From Aromatoleum toluclasticum ATCC 700605 (GTDB lineage Bacteria; Pseudomonadota; Gammaproteobacteria; Burkholderiales; Rhodocyclaceae), in NCBI RefSeq assembly GCF_000378245.1, contig NZ_KB899494.1, positions 124,001-188,000 of the forward strand: a stretch of 64,000 bases of DNA. The letters are read 5' to 3'. Shown piece by piece: positions 20,001 through 29,000 of this stretch. How positions within the stretch are numbered: the stretch's first letter is position 1; each line of letters begins with the position of its first letter. Made by a program: the position numbers and the translations under genes. The notes below the pieces were generated by a model that worked only from the letters and a program-made list of their open reading frames with translations, searched no databases and was not told the DNA's origin.

Positions 20001-20181
20001 GGCGCGCGCCCATCGGCTCGGCGAGGCGCGTCAGCCGCAGCGCAAGGATCTCGCGGCGGGGGTCTGTCTCAACGATCTGGGACTGGTCGATCCGACCCGC
20101 GGCGGAGAGGCGCTCTGGGTCGATGGGGTGTCCGGCACAGCGGTGCGCAATGGCTTGCCGGCGCGGCTGGTGAAGCTGTGA
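17098..20181 (+). CDS. ttrA: Tetrathionate reductase-like molybdopterin subunit A
   Basis: From the ATG at 17098 the product is 1027 residues, the usual TtrA size; an earlier in-frame start at 17062 overlaps ttrC and adds nothing useful. The N-terminus is Tat-like (MKIERRELIAAGGLAAFAAG). A [4Fe-4S] motif CLGCTTQCGV (about 67-76) with a fourth cysteine in STACGRGN precedes the bis-MGD-binding domains. HGSYCGGAY (about residues 250-258) is a likely site for the molybdenum-ligating cysteine. This DMSO-reductase-superfamily enzyme would reduce tetrathionate (or another sulfur or oxyanion acceptor) in the periplasm. A substrate other than tetrathionate cannot be excluded from sequence. Confidence 0.87.
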   Translation: MKIERRELIAAGGLAAFAAGFSQTLGRMVSGLVGDEPKGHNIHGRSAEPEFSVDPATGEPRINPNQQVSYTACLGCTTQCGVRVRVDKASGNVLRVAGNPYSPLSTEPHLPMKASVKESFVALSRFQDKGLAGRSTACGRGNAAMDQMNSPFRVLTPLKRVGPRNGGEWQPISFEQLVKELVEGGNLFGEGHIDGFAALRDLATPIDRAAPELGPKVNQVALISSVNDGREPFARRFWNQAYGTLNFVGHGSYCGGAYRSGSGALFGDMKKMPHAKPDLANAEFVIFIGTAPGNAGNPFKRTGTLLAKGRSEGRLEYVVVDPVLTNADNRAAGERGRWVPIRPATDGALVMGMMRWMFDNGRVNTAYLAYPNLAAAEAAGEPSFTNASWLVVAEKGHPREGRFLRGSDIGMTVAEEEKYKEADPYLVLGADGKPMPAGLATGPAPLEAAGTVTVGDKALAVKTSYELLRESALKLSVAECAAICGVPEAVITGLADEFSRHGRKACAIAHGGMMAGNGFYNAYSVVTLNALIGNLNWKGGFVVNGGGFKDAGAGPRYDLETFPGMVKPKGTPLGRNVPYEKSAEFARRKAEGKPYPARDAWFPNAPGLVTEWFPAMLRGYPYGLKALVLWSSNPVYGLPGVRPLIEKELADPKKIPLIVSVDPLINESNAYADYIVPDSLMYESWGWTAPWNGVPTKATTARWPVVEPKAAKTPDGQAIGMETFFMALAKAMNLPGFGPEGLADMEGRRLPLERPEHWYLRGGANVAFLGKAPVGDASDEDLALSGVARLRPQLEASLKEDEWRKVAFLYTRGGRYQPPKEAQDEANPEWQTNRFRNALWLWNDNVGGAKNSLTGKRFAGCATWQPPAFADGTPMRELHKEADWPLLAVSYKSALQNSYSIATRITSLHPDNPVIVHPEDAARLGLATGDIARMQTPGGQATCRVIVHEGVMRGVLAVEHGYGHRELGARAHRLGEARQPQRKDLAAGVCLNDLGLVDPTRGGEALWVDGVSGTAVRNGLPARLVKL

Positions 20182-20195
20182 GCTTCAGATAGGCG

Positions 20196-20828
20196 TCAGT
20201 CCAGCGCCGCGGGGTCCGCGCGCAGCATCAGGCGCGCCAGTTCCGCGGCGCTGCCGGTGTCTGTCTTTTCCATCACGTGCTGGCGGTGCACATGCACCGT
20301 CTTTTCGCTGATGTCGAGCTCGCGCGCGACGAGCTTGTTGGGCAGCCCCTGTGCGACCAGACGGGCGACTTCCAGTTCGCGCGGCGACAGGCGGGCAAGC
20401 CGAGTCTTCGCCTCGTCGCGCTGTGCGTACTGCGAGCGGTCCTCGGCGCCGCGCCGCACGGCGGCCGCGACCGCGTCGAGCAGCGCCTGATCCTTGAACG
20501 GTTTCTGCAGGAAGTCGCAGGCGCCGTGCTTCATCGCCTGCACCGCGAGTTCGACGTCGCCGTGGCCGGTGATGAAGACGATGGGCGGCAGGGCCCCACC
20601 GGCGCGCAGGCGCTCCTGCAGCTCCAGTCCGCTCATCGTCGGCATGCGGATGTCGAGCACGAGGCAGGCGGGCGCGTCGGGCGAGCTGCCCCGTGTCGCG
20701 AGGAAGTCCTCGGCCGAGGCGTGGCTCGCGACGCGCCAGCCGACCGATTCGAGCAGGAAGACGAGCGAACGGCGGAAGGCCGCGTCGTCGTCCACGACAT
20801 GGATTACGGCGTCATCGGTCGGCAGCAT
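20196..20828 (-). CDS. ttrR: Response regulator TtrR (FixJ/NarL type)
   Basis: A 210-residue regulator. The receiver domain (about 8-120) has the acidic pocket VVDDD, phospho-acceptor Asp59 in LVLDIRMP, and the FLQKPF lysine. The C-terminal LuxR-type HTH (about 143-205) reads LSPRELEVARLVAQGLPNK and ISEKTVHVHRQHVMEK. It is the partner of the sensor gene upstream (17-base overlap) and is convergent with ttrA, 14 bases away. It should activate ttrBCA, perhaps through the dyad at 15104-15126. Confidence 0.88.
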   Translation of the reverse strand: MLPTDDAVIHVVDDDAAFRRSLVFLLESVGWRVASHASAEDFLATRGSSPDAPACLVLDIRMPTMSGLELQERLRAGGALPPIVFITGHGDVELAVQAMKHGACDFLQKPFKDQALLDAVAAAVRRGAEDRSQYAQRDEAKTRLARLSPRELEVARLVAQGLPNKLVARELDISEKTVHVHRQHVMEKTDTGSAAELARLMLRADPAALD

Positions 20829-22665
20829 GGTCGGTTCGGTGCTCCGGTGGTTCGCTGGTGGACGGCCCCAGCGGCAGGCTCAGGATGAATTCGCAGCCCG
20901 GTCCGCCGCCCGCATCGTCGACGGTCAGGCGACCGCGGTGGGCTTCGGCGATCGTGCGGCAGATCGACAGGCCCAGGCCGAGGCCGTCCGACTTGGTCGT
21001 GAAGAAGGGCTCGAACAGGCGCTCGCGCGCGGCGGCGTCGAGGCCGCTGCCGTGGTCGCGCACGGCGATGCGGGCGTGGCCGGCGCTTTCGCCCGTGCCC
21101 TCGTCGATGCGCACGGCCAGGCGCTGGCGTCCGGGAGGCAGGCCGCGCGCCGCATCGTACCCGTTCTTGAGCAGGTTCAGCAGCACCTGCTGGATCTGCA
21201 GCGGATCGACCTCGACGAAGGCGCTGGCGGGCAGCGCGTCCTCGATGGACACTTCCGGCGCATGCGCCAGCATGCCGCGGAACAAGGCGACCGCTTCGGT
21301 GGCGAGCGCCCCGGGGGCGACGCGTTCGCGCACCGCCGCGCGCTTCTTCGCGAAGCCGCGGATGCGCCCGAGGATGCCGGCGGCGCGTTCGGCCTGGCCG
21401 GCGATTTCGCCCGAAGCCTCGCGCACCGCGTCGTCGGTGAGGCGGCCGTTGTCGCTGCGGCGGATGAGGCTGTGCGCGTAGTTCGCGATCGTCGCGAGCG
21501 GCTGGTTGAGTTCGTGCGCGAGTGTGCCCGACAGTTCGCCCAGCACCGACAGGCGGGCGAGATGGTCGGCCTGTTCCTGGTTGGCGCGGATGCGGGCCTC
21601 GAGGGCCTCGCGCGCCGCGAGCGCCGCGCGCAGCTCCGCGGTGCGCACGTGCACGAGGTGTTCGACGCGCACCGTGTACAGGATCCACGCGGCCAGCAGC
21701 AGCGCGAAGGCTGCGATCCAGGGCCAGTAGCGCTCGGCCAGCACCATCAGCGTCGGTTCGCGCAGGTAGGCGTAGGGGCCGATCTGCAGTTCGCGGAACA
21801 TCTCATGCACGGCCTGGTAGTCGGCCGGCACCGCCCATTCCATGCCGTCGCGCGCGGCCGACATCGCCAGCAGCGCGAGCGTCACCTCCTTCGCCAGTGC
21901 GGGCGGGGTCTGGCGCAGGGTCGCGAGCGGCCAGTCGGGGTACAGCCGCGTCGAGGTCGCGCAGGGGAAGTCCGGCTCGCTGCGCGCGTCCAGTACGGTG
22001 AAGTTGTTGCGCCATTCCGCCCGGCTTTCGAGCAGGCAGCTGCGCACGATGCCGGCGTCGGCGTCGCCGCGCGCGACCGCTTCGAAGACGCCCGTCATCG
22101 GCAGGCCGACGACCTTCAGTTCGGCGAAGTCGCGCTGCGGGTCGATGCCCTGTCGGGCAAGTTCGCGCCAGGCGGTCTGGAAACCGCCGAAGACTTCGGG
22201 CGAGACGACCGCGACGCGCCGCCCGCGCAGGTCGGCGAGGGTGCGCAGTCCGCTGCCAGCCTTGACGATCACCGCGGAGCCGATCGAGCGCTCGGGCGCG
22301 CGCGGCGGGCCGGGGTCGAGCGTGAGGATGCGGCTCGCGCCGAGTTCTGCTTCGAGTTCGACGTAATGGCCGGGGTTGGTGATGAGGAAGTCGATCTCGC
22401 CCGCGGCGGCGGCGTCGTGCAGGCCGTGGTGGTCGAGTTGCACCAGGCTGACGGTGCGTCCGGGCAGCGCGGCCTGCAGGCGGCGCTGCACCGGCGACCA
22501 CTCCCCGATGGCGGCGTCGGCGCCGAGGAAGGCGAGCACACCGATGCGCACCGTTTCGGCAGTGTCGGCCGGGGCTGCGCGGGCAGGTGCGGAGGCCGGT
22601 GCGAGGGCGGCGAGAAGGAACAGCACGGCGCCGAGCAGGCGCCGCACGCCGGTGTATGCAGGCAT
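20812..22665 (-). CDS. ttrS: Sensor histidine kinase TtrS with PhnD-like periplasmic domain
   Basis: A 617-residue sensor. A signal peptide or first membrane segment (about 8-32) precedes a periplasmic domain (about 38-300) resembling phosphonate/phosphate-type solute-binding proteins (VRIGVLAFLGADAAIGEWSP; VVSPEVFGGFQTAW). A membrane segment follows (about 312-332), then a short coiled coil and the kinase core: H-box LAHELNQPLATIANYAHS near residue 385, N-box LLKNGYDAA near 497, and G-boxes DHGSGL and GLGLGLSICR. This is the TtrS architecture: a soluble-binding-protein fold used as a sensor for tetrathionate. It overlaps ttrR. Confidence 0.87.
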   Translation of the reverse strand: MPAYTGVRRLLGAVLFLLAALAPASAPARAAPADTAETVRIGVLAFLGADAAIGEWSPVQRRLQAALPGRTVSLVQLDHHGLHDAAAAGEIDFLITNPGHYVELEAELGASRILTLDPGPPRAPERSIGSAVIVKAGSGLRTLADLRGRRVAVVSPEVFGGFQTAWRELARQGIDPQRDFAELKVVGLPMTGVFEAVARGDADAGIVRSCLLESRAEWRNNFTVLDARSEPDFPCATSTRLYPDWPLATLRQTPPALAKEVTLALLAMSAARDGMEWAVPADYQAVHEMFRELQIGPYAYLREPTLMVLAERYWPWIAAFALLLAAWILYTVRVEHLVHVRTAELRAALAAREALEARIRANQEQADHLARLSVLGELSGTLAHELNQPLATIANYAHSLIRRSDNGRLTDDAVREASGEIAGQAERAAGILGRIRGFAKKRAAVRERVAPGALATEAVALFRGMLAHAPEVSIEDALPASAFVEVDPLQIQQVLLNLLKNGYDAARGLPPGRQRLAVRIDEGTGESAGHARIAVRDHGSGLDAAARERLFEPFFTTKSDGLGLGLSICRTIAEAHRGRLTVDDAGGGPGCEFILSLPLGPSTSEPPEHRTDHAADR

Positions 22666-22918
22666 CGGGCAAGCATCCCGCGTTCGCTGCGGCCGGTCAA
22701 GCGGTCGTCATGCAGGCCGGCCTCTGCGGGCTGCCGTGCAGGGGCTGCAGCGGGCGCAGCGTGACGGTTTGCGCGGGGCGGCGGCGCATGGTCTGCGCAT
22801 TTTCACCCACCCGCGACGCATCTCCGTACAATCCTTCGCGGGATTTTTCCTGCCCGGCTGCCATCGTCCGGACGACCGCTGCGGGCCTTCAAAACAATAT
22901 TCCGGTGGAGCAGAACTG

Positions 22919-23476
22919 ATGAACAAAGAGAATCCAGCTGTGATGAATTCCCTGGTTCGGGGTGCGGCGGCGGTCGCCGTTGCCGCGCTGGCCCTGGTGT
23001 CGGGCGCTGCAAGCGCCGATGTGCGTGTCTGCGAGGGCCGGCTCGCCCCGATCAGCGGGAAGATCACGACGAACGCCATCGGGCCCGGTGAGACGCTCGG
23101 CGTCCTGGCCGGCACGGTCGATGAGCAGCTCAAGCTCAAGTGCGGCATCCAGGGCAAGGCCTTCTTCAACCCGGACGGTACTTTCGGCGGCTTCACGCAC
23201 ACGCTGGTGTGCGGCGACGCGATCTCGGTGTTCGGCCAGACCGTGCATTCCCAGGTCGTCGCGATCAGCCGCTACGACGGCATGCCGGACTTCACCAGCT
23301 GCGGCATTCCGGGCATGGACCTGCAGTACGGCAGCTTCCGCGAGATCACCGAGCCGCAAAGCGGACGCGGCATCTTCTCGCCGACCGGCGGGGGGCGCCT
23401 CGAGGTCGAGGGCACGGTCAATTGCGTCGGTGCCGTCGACATGAAGATCTCCGGTCAGGTCTGCCTCGCCTACTGA
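22919..23476 (+). CDS. Small secreted Cys-rich protein of unknown function
   Basis: From the ATG at 22919 (preceded by GGTGGAG) the product is 185 residues. Residues 1-33 form a signal peptide (VRGAAAVAVAALALVSG, cleavage after ASA). The mature chain of about 150 residues has six cysteines, could form three disulfides, and alternates short hydrophobic strands with Gly/Thr turns, suggesting a beta fold. I do not recognise a family. A second possible start lies at 22943. It is divergent from ttrS and convergent with the cytochrome gene, so it is its own transcription unit. Confidence 0.72.
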   Translation: MNKENPAVMNSLVRGAAAVAVAALALVSGAASADVRVCEGRLAPISGKITTNAIGPGETLGVLAGTVDEQLKLKCGIQGKAFFNPDGTFGGFTHTLVCGDAISVFGQTVHSQVVAISRYDGMPDFTSCGIPGMDLQYGSFREITEPQSGRGIFSPTGGGRLEVEGTVNCVGAVDMKISGQVCLAY

Positions 23477-23491
23477 GGCAGCGGAGAGGGC

Positions 23492-23520
23492 GCGGGGAAC
23501 CGGCAAGCGCCGTTCCCCGC
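23492..23520. terminator. Hairpin between convergent genes (possible bidirectional terminator)
   Basis: GCGGGGAAC (23492-23500) and GTTCCCCGC (23512-23520) form a perfect 9-bp stem with an 11-base loop, lying between the stop of the secreted-protein gene and the stop of the cytochrome gene. No T-run is present on either side, so efficiency is uncertain. Confidence 0.5.
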
Positions 23521-23533
23521 TGTGCTCGCCGTC

Positions 23534-24001
23534 TTACTTCGCGACCGGCGGCTCGGTGAACTTCGCGCCGCCGGAATTGGCCAGGTAGGCGACGGCACGC
23601 TGTACCTCGGTATCGGTGAGGTCGGCGGCGCCGCCGCGCGGCGGCATCTGGCGGATGCCTTCGGTCGCGTGTTTCGTCAACGTGTCGAAGCCCTGCGCGA
23701 TGCGCGGCGCCCACGCTGCGGCGTCGCCCGTCTTCGGCGCGTTGAGCGCGCCTGCGGCGTGGCAGCCGGCGCAGGTGCCCTGGTAGATCTGTTCGCCGGT
23801 GCGGCTGCCCGGCGCGACCTTCTGCACTTTCAGCGAGATTTTCGCGACCGGTTCGATGCGGCTGGCGCGGGCTTCCGGGTCGCCCTGCTGTGGTTGGCTG
23901 CAGGCGCCCAGCAGGGCGGCGATCAGCGCGAGGGCGGGTAGCGCGGCGCGGCGCGGGAGGCTGTCGGGGGAAGCAGTGGGCCGGTTGCGCAGGGCGGACA
24001 T
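23534..24001 (-). CDS. Monoheme c-type cytochrome lipoprotein
   Basis: From the ATG at 24001, with GGAG just upstream, the product is 155 residues; the frame is open further upstream without a good start. It has a lipobox LLGAC (Cys34), a heme-binding CAGCH (Cys77, Cys80, His81) and a likely axial Met119 in RQMPPRGG, followed by the closing helix QRAVAYLA. This is the cytochrome c5/c555 class, an electron carrier probably anchored at the periplasmic face of a membrane. It is not co-directional with the ttr genes, so a role there is only possible. Confidence 0.88.
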   Translation of the reverse strand: MSALRNRPTASPDSLPRRAALPALALIAALLGACSQPQQGDPEARASRIEPVAKISLKVQKVAPGSRTGEQIYQGTCAGCHAAGALNAPKTGDAAAWAPRIAQGFDTLTKHATEGIRQMPPRGGAADLTDTEVQRAVAYLANSGGAKFTEPPVAK

Positions 24002-24080
24002 GCGGGCTCCTTGTCTGTTTTGTTCGTGGAAGCCGGAAGTATAGCCGCCACGCGGGCTGCGGGCCGGGTGCCGGATGCGC

Positions 24081-24110
24081 AAACAAAAAAGCCGGGGCGT
24101 CCCCGGCTGA
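24081..24110 (-). terminator. Intrinsic terminator after the OmpA-like gene
   Basis: On the minus strand AGCCGGGG/CCCCGGCT (8-bp stem, 3-base loop, 24090-24108) is followed by TTTTTTG. This is a good intrinsic terminator, 28 bases after the stop of the 24138-24629 gene, and it separates that gene from the downstream cytochrome gene. Confidence 0.85.
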
Positions 24111-24137
24111 TTCGTGTGCTGCGGAGAACGTGCGCCC

Positions 24138-24629
24138 TTACTGCACGCGCACCTCGACGCGACGCGCTTCGGCCGCATCGCCACCCCCCAGCGTCACCGC
24201 CGGACGGCGCAGCAGCACACGTTCGGCCGGCACGCCGGCCTCGACCAGCGCCTCGCGCACGGCCAGCGCGCGGTTCTTCGACACCTCGGCATTCACCGCG
24301 GCGCCGCCGGTCTCGTCGTGGAAGCCCGACAGCAGCACCTGCTTCTCCGGCGCGCCTTCCAGCGCGACGACGATCGTCGCGATGTCGGGGGACGCATCCG
24401 GCGGCAGCGTCGCCTCGCCGACTGCGAAATAGAACTTCACCAGCGCTTCGCCCACCTCCGCCACGTCGGCGAACTCGCCCGCGGCAGCGGCAGCGGCAGC
24501 CGGCGCCGGCACGTCGGCCGCACGCAGCTTCCAGGTCCCGAGGCCGACCACCAGCGCGATCACCAGCGCGATGACACCGAAGAGCACACCGATGACGACG
24601 TTGAGTTCTCCGTCTTCCTGATCGAACAT
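24138..24629 (-). CDS. OmpA/MotB-domain inner-membrane protein
   Basis: A 163-residue protein with one N-terminal membrane helix (about residues 11-33, VVIGVLFGVIALVIALVVG), an Ala-rich linker, and an OmpA-like peptidoglycan-binding domain (about 60-163) containing GFHDETGGAAVNAEVSKNRA and a final RRVEVRVQ. It probably tethers the inner membrane to the wall or acts as a small envelope-stress factor. It is a single gene with its own terminator, divergent from the HD-GYP regulator gene. Confidence 0.83.
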   Translation of the reverse strand: MFDQEDGELNVVIGVLFGVIALVIALVVGLGTWKLRAADVPAPAAAAAAAGEFADVAEVGEALVKFYFAVGEATLPPDASPDIATIVVALEGAPEKQVLLSGFHDETGGAAVNAEVSKNRALAVREALVEAGVPAERVLLRRPAVTLGGGDAAEARRVEVRVQ

Positions 24630-24889
24630 GTTCTACGCTCCAAACACAGGGTTATCCCGCCTACGCAGGGTCGCCGGGCAGTTTAGCCCAAACGTTGCGA
24701 AATCGTATCGAATCATTTCACGGACGATCGCTGCCACGCCGCGGAATTCGCCACACGGAGCGATAATCGAGGCGGCGAGCCGGTTGCCTCGGATGCGCCG
24801 TGGCGTTTGAATATGCAAAGTTCAAATGGCTGCGCCGGGACGGGAGCGGAGTGGGCGCCCCCGGCCCGGGTGCAGCGGCAAGGAGAGAA

Positions 24890-25987
24890 ATGGACGTACC
24901 GACACTCATCGAGAAGCCCACGATCCTGGTGGTCGACGACACCCCGGACAACCTGGCGCTCATGTCCGGCCTGCTCAGGGACCGCTACAAGGTCAAGGTT
25001 GCCAACAACGGCGACAAGGCGCTGCGCATCGCCCGCGCCGAGCCCGCGCCCGACCTGATCCTGCTCGACATCATGATGCCCGGCCTCTCCGGCTACGACG
25101 TGTGCGAGGCGCTCAAGGGCGATGCCGCCACGCGCGACATCCCCATCATCTTCCTCACCGCGATGACCGCGACCGAGGACGAGACGAAGGGGCTCGCGAT
25201 GGGCGCGGCCGACTTCATCACCAAGCCGGTCAATCCGCCGGTGGTGCTGGCGCGCGTCGCCACCCACCTGCAGATCAAGGCCGCCGCGGACTTCCTGCGC
25301 GACAAGAACGCCTACCTCGAAGCCGAGGTCGCGCGGCGCACGCGCGAGCTCGCCGCGATCCAGGACGTCGCGATACTCGCCATGGCCTCGCTCGCGGAAA
25401 CGCGCGACAACGACACCGGCAACCACATCCGCCGCACCCAGTTCTACGTCAAGGCGCTGGCGATTCACCTGCAGCCGCACCCGCGCTTCCGCGATTTCCT
25501 CGACGACAACACGATAGATTTGCTGTTCAAGTCGGCCCCGCTGCACGACATCGGCAAGGTCGGCATCCCCGACCGCATCCTGCTCAAGCCCGGGCGTTTC
25601 GACGCCGCCGAGTTCGAGACGATGAAGGCGCACACGACGCTCGGCCGCGACGCGATCATCCACGCCGAGCGGAAACTCGGCATGGACGTCGACTTCCTGC
25701 GCCTCGCCAAGGAGATCGCCTACTATCACCAGGAGAAGTGGGACGGTTCGGGCTACCCGGAAGGCATCGCCGGCGACGCGATCCCGATCTCCGCGCGGCT
25801 GATGGCGCTGGCCGACGTCTATGACGCGCTGATCAGCCGGCGCGTCTATAAGGAGGGCATGTCGCACGAGGAGGCGGCGAAGATCATCCGCGAGGGCCGC
25901 GGCTCGCACTTCGACCCCGACATCGTCGATGCCTTCATCGAACTGCAGGACGAATTCCGCGTCATCGCCGCACGCTTTTCCGACTAG
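24890..25987 (+). CDS. Response regulator with HD-GYP cyclic-di-GMP phosphodiesterase domain
   Basis: The start at 24890 follows AGGAG and gives 365 residues ([20 protein letters not shown]). The receiver domain (about 10-125) has phospho-acceptor Asp60 in LLDIMMPG. After a short coiled coil comes an HD-GYP domain (about 170-345) with [16 protein letters not shown] (His218-Asp219), [21 protein letters not shown] and ALADVYDAL, so all metal ligands and the GYP motif look intact. It should hydrolyse cyclic-di-GMP when phosphorylated. The hybrid kinase gene 34 bases downstream is the obvious partner. Confidence 0.9.
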   Translation: MDVPTLIEKPTILVVDDTPDNLALMSGLLRDRYKVKVANNGDKALRIARAEPAPDLILLDIMMPGLSGYDVCEALKGDAATRDIPIIFLTAMTATEDETKGLAMGAADFITKPVNPPVVLARVATHLQIKAAADFLRDKNAYLEAEVARRTRELAAIQDVAILAMASLAETRDNDTGNHIRRTQFYVKALAIHLQPHPRFRDFLDDNTIDLLFKSAPLHDIGKVGIPDRILLKPGRFDAAEFETMKAHTTLGRDAIIHAERKLGMDVDFLRLAKEIAYYHQEKWDGSGYPEGIAGDAIPISARLMALADVYDALISRRVYKEGMSHEEAAKIIREGRGSHFDPDIVDAFIELQDEFRVIAARFSD

Positions 25988-26021
25988 CCGGGCATCGCCG
26001 CGTCCTACTGGAGCCGCAAGG

Positions 26022-29000
26022 ATGAACCTCTCGATCACCGCACTGGAGCGTCGCTCGCTCGCGGCGAAACTGATGCTGGGCTTCGCCGGCGTGCTGCTGG
26101 TCGTCGGCGGCATCAGCCTGCATTCGCTGTACAACCAGAACCAGCTGAACGACGAACTGCAGGCCTTGTACGAAAAGGAGCTGATGGGCGTCTCGCACGT
26201 CAAGGAGGCGCGCATCCAGTTCGCGCAGATGGGCCACGCGCTGCGCCAGGCCATCCTGCCGCAGACGCCGGGCGAGCGCGACCAGGCCATCCGCCAGATC
26301 GCCGAGTCCGAGAGCCGCCTGCGCAGCGAGCTCGACGCCGCCGCCAAGCTCTTCCACCGCGAGGACAACCGCGAGCGCCTCACGCGCTTCGACGAGCGCT
26401 TCGCGCAGTACAAGGCCGGCGTCGCCCGTATCGTGGACCTGCAGAAGAAGGGCGATCTCATGGACGCACTCGCTGCGGTCGCCTCGCCCGAATTCCAGCT
26501 CACCGGCCAGGCCGCCGGCGACACCCTGGTGGACATCGCGCGGATCATGGAGGAGGAAGCCTACGGCGCCGCGCGGCGCGCCGATCGGCGCATGATCGAG
26601 ATCAAGCGCACCACCTACGCCCTGATCGTCGGCGGCGGCGTGCTCGCGCTGCTGCTGGGCGCCCTCGTCGCGCTATCCATCCGCCGGCCGACCGAGCGGC
26701 TGCGCTCCGTCGTCGAGCAGATCGCCGCCGGCCATTTCGATCAGCCGGTCCCGCACACCGAATACCCCAACGAGGTCGGCGATCTAGCGCGTGCGATCGA
26801 AGTGCTGCGCGTCGAAGCGCGCAAGGTGGAGACGCAGCGCTGGCTCAAGACCCATCTCGCGGCGATCTCGGGCGACCTGCAGACCGCCGCCAGCGCGGCC
26901 GAACTCGCGCAGAAGTTCCTCTCCAACCTCGCGCCGGTCCTCAAGCTCGGCCATGCCGCCTTCTACCGTCACGACGAAACCGCGCAGCGGCTCGTCCTGC
27001 TGGCGGGCTACGCCCTGCACGGGCCGACCCGGCCCGTCCCCCAGTTCGCGCCCGGCGAAGGCCTGGTCGGGCAATGTGCGCTGGAGCGCGCGCCGATCAT
27101 CTTCACCAACCCCCCCACGGACTACATCCACATCGGCTCCGGGCTGGGCGAGGCCGCGCCGCGCGCGATCGGGGTATTCCCGGTGCTGCGCACCGAACGC
27201 CTGCTGGCGGTGGTCGAGCTCGCCACCTTCGACGCTTTTGGCGCCCCCCAGCAGGCCCTGCTAGACGGCGTGATGCCCATCCTCGCGCTGAGCCTCGAAA
27301 TCCTCGAACGCAACGCGCGCACGCAGACGCTGCTCGAGGAAACGCAGCGTCAGGCCGAGAACATGGAACAACAGGCGCGCCTGCTCGAGGAGCAGACCGT
27401 CGAACTCGAAGCCCAGCAAGGCTCGCTGCGTGAAACCTCCGCTAACCTCGCGATCCTCGAAGAGCGCAGCCGCCTGATCCTCGGCTCGGTCAAGGACGGC
27501 ATCATCGGCCTCGATCAGGACGGCGTGATCACCTTCGCCAATCCCGCCGCGCCCGCCCTGCTCGGGTACGCGGAGGCGGAACTGGTCGGCCGGCACGCGC
27601 ATGCCCTGATCCACCACAGCTACCCGGACGGGCGCGAATTCCCGCGTGACGAATGCCCGATGTACCAGACAGGCCGGGACGGCCACGCGCGCGTGATCGA
27701 CAGCGAAGTCCTGTGGTGCAAGGACGGCACGCCGCTCCCGGTCGAATACTCGACCACCCCCATCCACAAGGACGGCGCCATCGTCGGCAGCGTCGTCGTG
27801 TTCCGCGACATCACCGAGCGCAAGGCGACCGAAAAGGCCCTCGCCGACCAGCGCGCCTCGCTGCAGTACATCCTCGACCACAGCCCGGTCGGCACCGCCT
27901 TCACCACGGATGGCGTGTTCCGCTACACCAACCCCGAATTCACGCGCATGTTCGACAGCCGCCCGGGCGACCCCGCGCTGCACATCTATGCATCACCCGA
28001 AGACCGCCTGCGCATGATCGAGGACCTGCGCCGCGACGGCTACATCCGCGACCGCGAAATGCGCCTGGTGGCCACCGGCGGCGAGCTGCGCGACTTCCTC
28101 GTCACCTTCATGCCCTTCGCCCACGAGGGCGAGAAGGGCGTCATGGGCTGGCTGCTCGACATCACCGACCGCAAGCGCGCCGAGGCCGAGATCCTGCGCG
28201 CCAAGGAAATCGCCGAAGAGGCCACGCGCGCCAAGAGCGACTTCCTCGCCAACATGAGCCACGAGATCCGCACGCCGATGAACGCCATCATCGGCATGTC
28301 GCACCTCGCCCTGCAGGGCACGCTCGACCGCAAGCAGCGCAACTACATCGAGAAGGTGCACCGCGCCGGCGAAAACCTGCTCGGCATCATCAACGACATC
28401 CTCGACTTCTCGAAGATCGAAGCCGGCAAGATGTCGATGGAAAAGGTCGAATTCCGGCTCGAAGACGTCATGGACCACCTCGCCAACCTGGTCGGCCTCA
28501 AGACCGAGGACAAGAGCCTGGAACTGCTGTTCAACGCCGCCCCGGACCTCCCCACCGCCCTCGTCGGCGACCCCCTGCGCCTCGGCCAGGTCCTGGTCAA
28601 CCTCGGCAATAATGCAGTCAAGTTCACCGAAACCGGCGAGATCGTCGTCGGCATCGAAAACGTCTCGCAGACCGCCGACGAGGTCGAACTGCACTTCTGG
28701 GTGCGCGACACCGGCATCGGCATGAGCGCCGAACAGTGCGAATCGCTGTTCCGCAGCTTCAGCCAGGCCGACGCCTCCACCACGCGCAAATACGGCGGCA
28801 CCGGGCTCGGCCTCGCGATCTCGAAAAATCTCGTCGAAATGATGAAGGGCCGCATCTGGGTCGAAAGCGCCGTCGGCCGCGGCTCCACCTTCCACTTCAC
28901 CGCCCGTTTCGGCCTGCAGGCCGAACCCATGGCGCGGCGCATGTTCCGCGCCGACGAACTGCAGGGCGTGCGCGTCCTCGTCGTCGACGACAACGCCTCC

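Noticed and set aside
16894-20013. A 1039-codon open frame antisense to ttrA
   Set aside because: Its composition (runs of Arg, His, Gln, Ala) is typical of an antisense reading of high-G+C coding DNA, and ttrA on the plus strand has full domain support.
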